Assembly: GCF_001305295.1 (NCBI RefSeq)
Contig: NZ_LJSI01000037.1
Span: 62,001 to 126,000 of the forward strand
Reading direction: 5' to 3'
Origin: Neptunomonas antarctica
GTDB taxonomy: Bacteria > Pseudomonadota > Gammaproteobacteria > Pseudomonadales > Balneatricaceae
Length of the DNA stretch: 64,000 bases
This document shows positions 48,364-56,971 of this stretch, one piece after another. Each line of letters opens with the position of its first letter. Position 1 is the stretch's first letter. A model generated the notes under the pieces. It made no database searches. It was not told the DNA's origin and saw nothing but the letters and a program-made list of their open reading frames with translations. Both the position numbers and the translations under genes were made by a program.

Positions 48364-49328
48364 TAGGTGAAGGCCTCAGTTTAATGTTGCATTTACTTTA
48401 TATTATTTCAATTACCGTACTTATATTAGGTGGGTTATGTTGGCTGATTAACCCTTTTTTCATTAAGTGGGTAACAAAATTCAACCCTCAATCTAGGCTA
48501 ATTCTACTTCGGTCGTTTGGCTCAACACCTCTAGTCGGTGCATTAGTGATAGGGGTAATGATTTCGATACCAGCCCTTAATCATAGCTCGACATTACCAA
48601 TAGATCATTGCCATGTTTCTAGTAATTGCATTGGATCTCCTGCTGCTCATATGGTAACCATAAGCGAGTTAGCCGTCATTGGTACGGCATTATGTCTTTT
48701 CTGCTGGGCATCTCTAATCGCCTTTATGCAATGGCGGCGTTCTTACAAACTACTTGAGCGTCTCGATGTAACTTCAGGCTCCATGCTGACATCGAATGTT
48801 CAACTAATTGAAACTGAACTGCCTCTTGCCTTTTCTTTAGGAATATTCAGACCCAATGCCGTGCTTTCGACTGGGCTCGTCAATAACCTATCATCCCAGC
48901 AATTGCATATAGTGTGCACTCATGAAGAGGTGCATGCACAATATAGAGACGGACTCTATAAGTGGATTTTGCGGTTTATGTGTACGTTTCATTACCCCAA
49001 CGTCAAGCGGGCCGTCTTAAAAGAGCACGCTCTCTCATTGGAGCTGCGAGCCGATCAGCAAGTAGCACTTAGCACTGAATGTAATGTTGCGGTCGCCGAA
49101 GCTATTATCAAACTACAACGGCTTATGAGCCCTATCAAGAATGAAGGGCCGCTATGCCAATTTTTGGGTTCTGAGCTGGAGCAACGCGTTCATTATTTAT
49201 TAGCGCAAGTTCCTGGCAGTTCGTTACCTAGGCACACCTTGCTCCTGAGCACTATTTGCTTTCTTATCCTCTCTATTTGTGGCTCTTTACCTCTCCATAA
49301 CACCATTGAAGCTTTAATCACACGATAG
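48360..49328 (+). CDS. M56 (BlaR1-type) zinc metalloprotease lacking the penicillin-sensor domain
   Basis: 322 aa with four predicted helices. The cytoplasmic HEXXH motif reads HEEVH (residues 188-192). Only about ten residues follow helix 4, so the C-terminal penicillin-binding sensor of BlaR1 is absent. The extracytoplasmic loop between helices 2 and 3 contains His75, His83, Cys84, His85, Cys90 and His97, a cluster suited to metal binding. Likely the sensor-protease for the BlaI-type repressor. Confidence 0.86.
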   Translation: MIGEGLSLMLHLLYIISITVLILGGLCWLINPFFIKWVTKFNPQSRLILLRSFGSTPLVGALVIGVMISIPALNHSSTLPIDHCHVSSNCIGSPAAHMVTISELAVIGTALCLFCWASLIAFMQWRRSYKLLERLDVTSGSMLTSNVQLIETELPLAFSLGIFRPNAVLSTGLVNNLSSQQLHIVCTHEEVHAQYRDGLYKWILRFMCTFHYPNVKRAVLKEHALSLELRADQQVALSTECNVAVAEAIIKLQRLMSPIKNEGPLCQFLGSELEQRVHYLLAQVPGSSLPRHTLLLSTICFLILSICGSLPLHNTIEALITR

Positions 49329-49476
49329 CGTATCACCCACCTTTTACATGTTTCGCAATATAAAACCTATCGACAGTCGGTTTTAATAAAGGCATACTTC
49401 CCTCGCTTAATCCAAACATCAACACAGGTGTGTTGATGTTTATGCAACCGTTAAGACTAACGAGGAAACTAACGCC

Positions 49477-49833
49477 ATGCTTAAAACTATTATTACAACC
49501 GCTGTACTCGCCTTCACCATGCTTACCTCTACTATGGCCTACAGCGGCGCAGGCCACAGTCATGGTCCTTCAGTTCAACCTACCAATGAACAGATAGTAT
49601 CAAAAGCGTTTCAGGAACTAGTCATCATCGTGGATAAGTCTGAACTCGTTGAAGGGAAAACATTAGATAAAAGCTGGAAAGAGGTCACTAACAAAAAAGT
49701 GCATAACAAATCTCTTAGGCACTACATTGTTTCCTTTGAACATGCACAAGACAAAGAAACACTTTATATACTTCTGAATAGCCAAGGTACGTACCTAGGT
49801 GCGAACTTTAACGGGACGTTTGAAGAGTTTTAG
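49477..49833 (+). CDS. DUF6488-family secreted protein
   Basis: 118 aa. Sec signal peptide (cleavage near TMAYS), then GAGHSHGPS, a short metal-binding-like His stretch, and a conserved compact alpha/beta domain ending ANFNGTFEEF. Typically found beside metal-transport genes. GAGGAAA precedes the start. Function unknown. Confidence 0.82.
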   Translation: MLKTIITTAVLAFTMLTSTMAYSGAGHSHGPSVQPTNEQIVSKAFQELVIIVDKSELVEGKTLDKSWKEVTNKKVHNKSLRHYIVSFEHAQDKETLYILLNSQGTYLGANFNGTFEEF

Positions 49834-49888
49834 CATCGAATTTGTCCTTTAGACATTATCGTCAAACATAACAAGGAAACTATCCGTT

Positions 49889-50587
49889 ATGCGGTCTAAA
49901 TCACTATCATTAACTCGATTTTTTATACTGATCTGCGCTTTCGGCTTTTCGGCCACGCTTTTTGCCCACGGGGTTGATGACAGTACGAAGCAATTTTTGC
50001 TGGCGAATCAAGGCGTTTCAATCATCCCTTATATGTATATTGGCGCTAAGCACATGGTGACCGGTTACGATCATTTACTCTTTCTTGTAGGGGTTATCTT
50101 TTTCCTTTATAGGTCAAAAGACGTCATGGTGTATGTGACACTCTTTACCATCGGCCATAGTTTAACGCTGATGTTCGGTGTCCTGTATGACATTGCGATG
50201 AATCCTTATTTAATCGATGCGATTATTGGATTTTCTATCATCTATAAAGGGTTCGATAATCTGGGAGGCTTTAAGCGGCTATTCGGCTTCCAGCCGAATA
50301 CCAAAGCAGCTGTGATGATTTTTGGCTTATTCCATGGTTTCGGTCTAGCGACCAAAATACAGGAATTCGAGATTCCGAAGGAGGGCTTATTTGAAAACCT
50401 TATCGCCTTTAATGTAGGCGTTGAATTAGGACAGTTTTCTGCCTTAATTTTAGTGCTAATAGCACTGAGCTTTTGGCGACGACACCCTAGCTTTTTACGC
50501 TTTTCAACGGCAACGAATGCGCTTCTGATGAGTAGCGGAGTGATGCTGGTTGGCTTCCAACTCACTGGTTTTTTTACAACGGTTTAA
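49889..50587 (+). CDS. HupE/UreJ-family membrane protein
   Basis: 232 aa with a cleavable N-terminal signal and about six helices. The family motif is HMVTGYDHLLFLVGVIFF; another conserved stretch is GLFHGFGLA. Members are thought to move nickel or cobalt or to take part in metal efflux regulation. Eight bases upstream of the anchor-protein gene. Likely nickel/cobalt-related by context. Confidence 0.85.
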   Translation: MRSKSLSLTRFFILICAFGFSATLFAHGVDDSTKQFLLANQGVSIIPYMYIGAKHMVTGYDHLLFLVGVIFFLYRSKDVMVYVTLFTIGHSLTLMFGVLYDIAMNPYLIDAIIGFSIIYKGFDNLGGFKRLFGFQPNTKAAVMIFGLFHGFGLATKIQEFEIPKEGLFENLIAFNVGVELGQFSALILVLIALSFWRRHPSFLRFSTATNALLMSSGVMLVGFQLTGFFTTV

Positions 50588-50596
50588 GGTGACAAC

Positions 50597-51166
50597 ATGA
50601 CTCAATTAGAACAAACCGGTCGTGCTCAGCATGAGCTAGAGCATTCGGTGCAATCAACGAAAACGTTAGTCAAAGCCAGTGCCTTTGCCGGTATTTTTGG
50701 GGCCTTTATATTAACAGTGGCGATATTACCTGCCGAATATGATATTGACCCTACAGGCATAGGGGGCTCTCTAGGGTTAACCGCATTGGCGAATGCAGCC
50801 TCTCTTGAACCGACTAAGCAGACAGTAGTGGGACAAACTGGCGAGTTTAAAGAGCACAGTACGGAAGTTACTGTCCCAGCAGGTGCGGGGGTGGAATATA
50901 AGCTCAATATGTTGAAAGGTGAAGCCATTCGTTATTCTTGGAATTCAGCAGGTGAAGAGCTGTTTTTTGATTTTCACGGTGAACCCAAAGGCGATACAAC
51001 GGGTTATTTTGAAAGCTATACGGTCAGTACATCCGATACTGCGAGAGGTTCATTCACCGCCTCCTTTGATGGGTCACACGGCTGGTATTGGGAGAACAAA
51101 GGAAGTTCACCTATTACGGTATCACTGAAAATCGAAGGGAACTATGAAATTATAGGTATCAAGTAG
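50597..51166 (+). CDS. Transmembrane-anchored periplasmic beta-domain protein
   Basis: 189 aa. A transmembrane helix (SAFAGIFGAFILTVAILPA) followed by a periplasmic domain beginning FKEHSTEVTVPAGAGVEYK with many Gly/Trp residues (GWYWENKGSSP). This type is annotated 'transmembrane anchor protein' in metal-related clusters of marine bacteria; function unknown. In the same transcript as the HupE/UreJ gene. Confidence 0.8.
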   Translation: MTQLEQTGRAQHELEHSVQSTKTLVKASAFAGIFGAFILTVAILPAEYDIDPTGIGGSLGLTALANAASLEPTKQTVVGQTGEFKEHSTEVTVPAGAGVEYKLNMLKGEAIRYSWNSAGEELFFDFHGEPKGDTTGYFESYTVSTSDTARGSFTASFDGSHGWYWENKGSSPITVSLKIEGNYEIIGIK

Positions 51167-51221
51167 ACCCATTACTTGCTGAAGCAGCTAATGCATACAT
51201 TTATGAATCACGGAATATTAT

Positions 51222-51359
51222 ATGTATTATCTTATTAATGTAGGGAAAGTATTAGTCCTCACTAGCTTTTTAGGGCTACTGGTCGCTTGTGGAGACCACG
51301 GGCACGAAGATAGTACTGAAGAAAAGAAAGACCATGGTCATAGCCATAGTCAAAACTAA
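51222..51359 (+). CDS. 45-aa His-rich lipoprotein
   Basis: Short gene beginning MYYLINVGKV with a hydrophobic signal and lipobox LVAC (Cys23). The mature peptide (23 residues) is almost all Asp, Glu, Lys and His, with HGHED and HGHSHS at its ends, so it should bind divalent metals. 55 bases after the anchor-protein gene and 44 bases before the EamA gene. Confidence 0.72.
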   Translation: MYYLINVGKVLVLTSFLGLLVACGDHGHEDSTEEKKDHGHSHSQN

Positions 51360-51403
51360 TGGGCTATCTAAGCCCTATTATCAATATTTAGATAGTTTGT
51401 CGA

Positions 51404-52453
51404 ATGCAAAAACACACAATTATACTAGCGCTACTGTCAGCGGCTCTATTTGGAGCCGCAACTCCAGCCAGTAAATGGCTTTTGGCTGGATTAACGCCAT
51501 TCCAATTGGCTGGTTTTTTATATCTAGGGGCTGCACTCGCCGTTGCCCCTGCCTTTTTCATCAAAGGAACGTTATCCCTTCCTTCAATTAGCGACAAACC
51601 TAATCGATTAAGGTTGCTAGGCGCAGTGGTTTTTGGCGGGATTTTGGGTCCGGTTCTATTGTTGTTTGGATTAAACCTTGCAGAAGCAGGATCAGTTTCT
51701 CTATGGCTCAACCTTGAGCTTGCAGCAACAGCGGTCATCGGGGTGCTTTTCTTTCGTGATCATTTGAGTATTAACGGGTGGATGGGTGTGTTGGCAGCGA
51801 TGCTGGCAGCATCGCTCCTCTCTTGGTCACAGGGCAGCGCGAGTATTGCTGCTGGAGCCTTGGTTCTTCTTGCCTGCATTTGCTGGGGACTGGACAATCA
51901 CCTTACCGCACTGATTGATGGAATAACCCCCAGCCAAAGTACTTTTTGGAAAGGTTTAATCGCAGGCAGTGTCAATCTATCGATAGGTATTGCACTAGAT
52001 CCGCTTAGTCTTGATACAAAAACAATCGTGGGTGCCTTGCTGGTTGGAGCCCTGTCATATGGTGCCAGCATTGTATTATATATACGATCAGCACAGGGAA
52101 TGGGCGCGACACGTGCACAAGTGATTTTTTCGAGTGCGCCATTCTTCGGTGTCGCATTGTCAGTTTTGTATTTAGGTGAATCGATATCAGGAACTCATCT
52201 GCTAGCCGCAGTAATATTTATTGTCGCTATTACTCTCCTATTGCGCGATACCCACTCGCATACTCATGTACATGAAGAATTGAGTCATAACCACGCGCAC
52301 CGGCATGATGATGGCCACCATAATCACTATCACCCAGATATGCCTTCTTCAGTTCGACATACACACCACCATGAACATTCAGATTTAGAGCACAAACATC
52401 CCCACTGGCCTGATCTTCATCACCGCCACTCTCATAAGGACGATGATAAATAG
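51404..52453 (+). CDS. EamA/DMT-family permease with His-rich tail
   Basis: 349 aa. Ten helices (residues 1-278), two EamA repeats, then a C-terminal tail of about 65 residues with over 20 His plus Asp/Glu, e.g. SHTHVHEELSHNHAHRH. The tail should bind Zn, Ni or Co, pointing to metal export or sensing. Immediately downstream of the His-rich lipoprotein gene. Substrate unproven. Confidence 0.88.
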   Translation: MQKHTIILALLSAALFGAATPASKWLLAGLTPFQLAGFLYLGAALAVAPAFFIKGTLSLPSISDKPNRLRLLGAVVFGGILGPVLLLFGLNLAEAGSVSLWLNLELAATAVIGVLFFRDHLSINGWMGVLAAMLAASLLSWSQGSASIAAGALVLLACICWGLDNHLTALIDGITPSQSTFWKGLIAGSVNLSIGIALDPLSLDTKTIVGALLVGALSYGASIVLYIRSAQGMGATRAQVIFSSAPFFGVALSVLYLGESISGTHLLAAVIFIVAITLLLRDTHSHTHVHEELSHNHAHRHDDGHHNHYHPDMPSSVRHTHHHEHSDLEHKHPHWPDLHHRHSHKDDDK

Positions 52454-52554
52454 CCATCAGCAGGCTAAATGGAAGCGCCATTAACGGTTTCTGAAGTAGC
52501 TATTAATGCCCCCTAAACATACTGTCATATCATAATAATTAAAACTGAGAAGCT

Positions 52555-53175
52555 ATGAAATCAAGCAGTAAACATTGGAATTTAATTTTTTCAGGCGCAG
52601 AAGATTCGAAACTAGGGTGGTATGAAAAGGATGCGGAAAAAACATTTGAATTGCTAAATCAAGTTCCAAACTTGAAAGATCTCACTGTATTCTTACCAGG
52701 TGCGGGAACTTCAATTTTGATAGAACAGCTTATTGCTAAAGGTGCAAAATTAGTCCTCAATGATATTAGTATAGAGGCTTTAAATAAGGTCAAGGGAAGG
52801 CTACAAGTTGATAGCGATAAAATTTATTGGCTCTGCCAAGATATATCCAAACCCATTACAGATGCTATACCAAATGTAGATATTTGGATTGATAGAGCTG
52901 TTTTACATTTTCTTACACGTGAAGAAGATATAAAAGGATATTTCAATAACCTTGAATCAAAATTAAAAGTCGGCAGCTACGCCATATTTGCTGAATTTTC
53001 TAAAACAGGTGCGCCCAAATGTGCTGGGTTAACAGTGCATCGGTATAGTATTGAGGAACTATCAGAAAGATTGAGTTCATCATTTAAGTTAATAACATCG
53101 TTCAATCATACATACATCAATCCCAATGGGGATCCCAGACCATACATTTATGGATTATACAAACGGACAACGTAA
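52555..53175 (+). CDS. Class I SAM methyltransferase, TPMT/TehB-like
   Basis: 206 aa. SAM motif I is VFLPGAGTS, followed by LVLNDISIEAL (motif II) and WIDRAVLHFL. This layout resembles thiopurine/tellurite-type methyltransferases that detoxify thiols, Se or Te compounds. AT-rich. Closes the accessory metal-related region; its exact substrate is unknown. Confidence 0.82.
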   Translation: MKSSSKHWNLIFSGAEDSKLGWYEKDAEKTFELLNQVPNLKDLTVFLPGAGTSILIEQLIAKGAKLVLNDISIEALNKVKGRLQVDSDKIYWLCQDISKPITDAIPNVDIWIDRAVLHFLTREEDIKGYFNNLESKLKVGSYAIFAEFSKTGAPKCAGLTVHRYSIEELSERLSSSFKLITSFNHTYINPNGDPRPYIYGLYKRTT

Positions 53176-53347
53176 AACTAATGACCGCTTTTGGCACAGA
53201 CCTGCCAAAACACGTCCTCGACTCTGAGCCATCTAGGTCGTTTATCCACTGAAATCACAAAACTACAATTAAGCCTTTGTCGGAAGTAACTTTATGCAAA
53301 CTGATGGTGCAAACAATAGTCAGTTTTAAACGCTTCAGAAAACAAGC

Positions 53348-56300
53348 TTAGTGCTCCAGCGTATAGATAAGATCACCGCCACTGCTGTCGGTGCCGGTTT
53401 GTGATTCAACACTCCAGCGTTTGCTGAGCCGGTAACGCATCAGAAAAGTACTGGTAGGCTCCAGCAGACCCACTCCATATTTGACATACAATTTAGGCGA
53501 TAGATATTTACCGATATAAAACGAGGTGTCGTTCAGCGAATCACCCTCCAGCCCCAACTCATTCACGTCAAAAATATCCGTGAGCTTTTCAGCGATAACG
53601 TTACCGCCTTTCATCGTCAACGCAGAAGCAGCCTTAAACAGTAACTCCTGTTCCGAAGTGGATGTATTGGCAGCGCCCGGTGCCCGACCGAATAATAAAT
53701 AAGACAACAGACTACTCTCTGGCATCGCCGGATCTGAAAACAGATCCAGACGCGGTTCGTTGAGGGTACCGCTGACCTTCGCTCCGGCCGTAACGTCATC
53801 AACAATACGCGAAACACGCAAATCCAATCCAGGATTATCAACAGGCCCTCCCGTGAACACCAAACTGCCCCGCTCAATATTCAAATCTTGTCCGTAAAGC
53901 CGGTATTCCCCTGCAACAACATCCATATTCCCTGTTGCCCGGGTAGCACGGAGGCCATCATCCTCAATCAGAATACTACCTTGCAAGCGCCCTTTAAAAC
54001 CCAGCGCATCGACCTCTACCTTATCCCCCAATGTCAGGCGCAGGCTTGCATCCATAGCTTGTTGCGGCGCAAGCAATGCATCAGAACCCCCTCCTTCCGG
54101 GTCAAGAATAACGACATCGGATGACAGCGGTGTCGCCGATGCTGCGATTTTAGGCGGTGTTATTTTTGCTTCAGGAATTTTTATTTCACCGCGTAAACGG
54201 ATCAACTCAGGCGTCACAGAAATATCCAATGCCGGAGAGATCCATGCGCTGATTTCATCGGTAGCCATGACCTGAAAACGCTCACCCGCGATGTTTAATG
54301 TACCTGAATAGTTCAATGGATCTAATAAGCCGCTGAGCTGCAGTGCACCTTTACCCGAATGCAGAGCCCCGCTTAATAGCAGATTATCGCTGCCTGGCTG
54401 ATCATGGATTTCTAATTCGATGACATCCAATTTTACGCCCAGCGCTGGCAGCTCAGCACTGGCGCCCACTAACTGCAAGGAACCCCTTACCATCGGTTTT
54501 TCAATACTGCCCGTCAATGTCAGAGCTGATTCCAACTTACCGGTAATCGCCTGTAACTGCGGTGAAAACAGCGAGATAAATTTCAGTTCACTGAGGTCCA
54601 GCCGGGTGTCACCTTTCAGAATGCCCTGCTGATAGGCATCATCAATAAGAACATCCGCATGCAATAAACCCACTGGCTGCAACAAAGGCAGTTGTAAGTT
54701 CGCCTTAATCTGCTCCTGCCGGCCACTCACGTTAAACTGAATGTCACCGCCGATTATATTGAGGTCTTCGCTTTCCAGGCGTACCTGACTCTTAACAAGA
54801 CGGGTGGTTGCTGAAAATACCGGTCGTTTGCCCGGCTGCTGCACAAAAGAAGCTTGCCCCAGTAACTGACCGTCCAACTGCGTTCCTGCTGGCATAAAAG
54901 GTTCCAGCAAACTCAGCGCTAACTGCCGGATCTTTAACTCCGCCTGACTCCCCTTCGCGACAGACCAGCCACCATCAACACACAGTTCTCCTGTGCCGGA
55001 AGGTTGTCTCTGCCAGCAAAAATCTTTAACGCTCGCCAATGCGGAACTACCTTGAATCGCTACCGGTTGCGCCAGCTGCCATGATCCAAGCATTTCATTT
55101 TGCAGATCGGCGCGTGTCAAACTACCACGCCACTGAGACGCCTCCCAGCGCCCCTGAAGGCTTAACTTCAGGTTTGCAGGCCCTTGCTCAAGCGTTAACG
55201 CCGTCTGATGCTGTAAAGGCGTTCCCTGCCCGTCGAGCGTTAGCTTTTTCCAGCGTTGCTCTGCCAGATTTAAATTATTTGCCTGCAACACCCAACGAGA
55301 GTTCTGCTGCCCACTGAGGTCTATATCCAGATCCGCATCAAGATCATCAATCTGATTCGCATCAAATTTCAGCCCTTGCCCTTGCAGCCGCGCCACCAAA
55401 TGCAACTTATCTTGCGGGCCTCGCAGCGTCCCTTTACCCGTGAGAGAACCCAAAGCATTAGGCAATAATTTTTCCAGTGTGGGCGCATTCAGCGCCCAAT
55501 CCAGATCCATTTTCTGACCAACACGGCCTGATGCCTGTAGCTGCGCACTGGCAACATCTAACGTTATCTGACGAATATCCAGCTCAGTTCCGTTAAGGGC
55601 AACACTCGCCTCACCTTTGACGGGCTCACTGCGTAACGTCCCACTCAGCGATACGAGATCGGCCTGTACCTGCAGCGGTTTTTGAGCCGATAATAAACCA
55701 CTACTACGTAACTGAAAATCCAGCTTTGCCGGCCAATCCGTCCATTCACTGCCCGGATTAATTTTCTGCCCGGTTAGCGCTACCTGCCAGCTAAGCTCAG
55801 GCAACCACGTCACCTTCCCTTTTGCCTCAAGCGCTCCTTCGAGCGTACGGCCGGTTAATTCAAACGCAGTGAATCCAGAGCGATTACCGCCGCCGTTCAA
55901 TGTCCATTGACCCACGGGGATATCTGCACCATCAATGGCGCTGTTCAATACCAATTGGTAGTCATCAAGGCTACCGGTCAGTTTAATATTTCCTTGCTCG
56001 CTACGATAAACGGCATCACCTTCCAGCGGATAACCGAGATTTTCCCACTGTCCGTCAAGAGCCACTAGCGGTGTGGTTTGTAAACCGGATACCTTTCCGG
56101 AGAGCAGTATTTCAGATTTTTTCGAGGGCTGAGTAACCTGTAGTTTATTCAGCTTCAGGGTATCTGCGATCAGAGCCATTGAAGCGGAAACACCCATATC
56201 AACAAAACCGGAAAGCTGCTGTGTTATCTCTAAGGCGGCAATATTTCCGACCAGCGTACCCTGCCCGTTCAATGCAGGAGCATCAGGCACGATCACCTGC

Positions 56301-56971
56301 CACTCGGTCGATAATTTAAACGGATATTGTTCACTCGGTAGCAGTGAACCACTCAGTTTTACCTGCCCCTGAGGTGCAACCACCTCTAACTGATCCAGAA
56401 TCAACGTTTGCTGCTCGGTATGAGCCTGCAACACCAAATACTCAATCAGCACGGGTACCGGCTGTGCCTCTGGCTCTGACACAGGTGCGGGCGCGGGGTT
56501 AGCTAATAATTGTTGGAATGCCAGCTGATCCAATTGAAGATCATCAATTTTTATCTGAATAGGTAAGCTTACGTCAGGCAAGGAAAGAGGAAATAAAGGT
56601 GCGGTGGGTACCGGCTGTTCTTCAGCAGGCGGCAGGATAATAACAGGGTGCTCCAGTACCAGTGTCCGCAGGTGCAATGTACCGTCGAACAACGCCATAG
56701 GTTCCCAGACGAGCTGCAATCGCTGCAGCGAGATGTCCAACCCCTCATCATTACGAAAGCTAACGCCTTGCAGGGTTAAAGAATCGTGCAAAGTACCTTC
56801 GATACTTTTGATCTGTAACTCACCCGGCAGCCAACGCTGGCTAACAGAAACTAACTGCTGCAGCCCGCCGGTGGTCGTTGTCACATACATAAGAGCGCCC
56901 ACAATAAGCGCCAACAGCAACAACACTAAGGCAAGCAACCCCAGAAAAATGCGTTTATAGCGTAATCTCAT
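53348..56971 (-). CDS. tamB: Translocation and assembly module inner-membrane component TamB
   Basis: 1207 aa. N-terminal signal anchor (LGLLALVLLLLALIVGALMY), a very long AsmA-like beta-helical region made of repeats, and a C-terminal DUF490 domain (about 950-1207) ending in YVKYGVGLLEPTSTFL. Spans the periplasm with TamA and is implicated in lipid transport to the outer membrane. Overlaps tamA by 4 bases (ATGA). Complete. Confidence 0.95.
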   Translation of the reverse strand: MRLRYKRIFLGLLALVLLLLALIVGALMYVTTTTGGLQQLVSVSQRWLPGELQIKSIEGTLHDSLTLQGVSFRNDEGLDISLQRLQLVWEPMALFDGTLHLRTLVLEHPVIILPPAEEQPVPTAPLFPLSLPDVSLPIQIKIDDLQLDQLAFQQLLANPAPAPVSEPEAQPVPVLIEYLVLQAHTEQQTLILDQLEVVAPQGQVKLSGSLLPSEQYPFKLSTEWQVIVPDAPALNGQGTLVGNIAALEITQQLSGFVDMGVSASMALIADTLKLNKLQVTQPSKKSEILLSGKVSGLQTTPLVALDGQWENLGYPLEGDAVYRSEQGNIKLTGSLDDYQLVLNSAIDGADIPVGQWTLNGGGNRSGFTAFELTGRTLEGALEAKGKVTWLPELSWQVALTGQKINPGSEWTDWPAKLDFQLRSSGLLSAQKPLQVQADLVSLSGTLRSEPVKGEASVALNGTELDIRQITLDVASAQLQASGRVGQKMDLDWALNAPTLEKLLPNALGSLTGKGTLRGPQDKLHLVARLQGQGLKFDANQIDDLDADLDIDLSGQQNSRWVLQANNLNLAEQRWKKLTLDGQGTPLQHQTALTLEQGPANLKLSLQGRWEASQWRGSLTRADLQNEMLGSWQLAQPVAIQGSSALASVKDFCWQRQPSGTGELCVDGGWSVAKGSQAELKIRQLALSLLEPFMPAGTQLDGQLLGQASFVQQPGKRPVFSATTRLVKSQVRLESEDLNIIGGDIQFNVSGRQEQIKANLQLPLLQPVGLLHADVLIDDAYQQGILKGDTRLDLSELKFISLFSPQLQAITGKLESALTLTGSIEKPMVRGSLQLVGASAELPALGVKLDVIELEIHDQPGSDNLLLSGALHSGKGALQLSGLLDPLNYSGTLNIAGERFQVMATDEISAWISPALDISVTPELIRLRGEIKIPEAKITPPKIAASATPLSSDVVILDPEGGGSDALLAPQQAMDASLRLTLGDKVEVDALGFKGRLQGSILIEDDGLRATRATGNMDVVAGEYRLYGQDLNIERGSLVFTGGPVDNPGLDLRVSRIVDDVTAGAKVSGTLNEPRLDLFSDPAMPESSLLSYLLFGRAPGAANTSTSEQELLFKAASALTMKGGNVIAEKLTDIFDVNELGLEGDSLNDTSFYIGKYLSPKLYVKYGVGLLEPTSTFLMRYRLSKRWSVESQTGTDSSGGDLIYTLEH

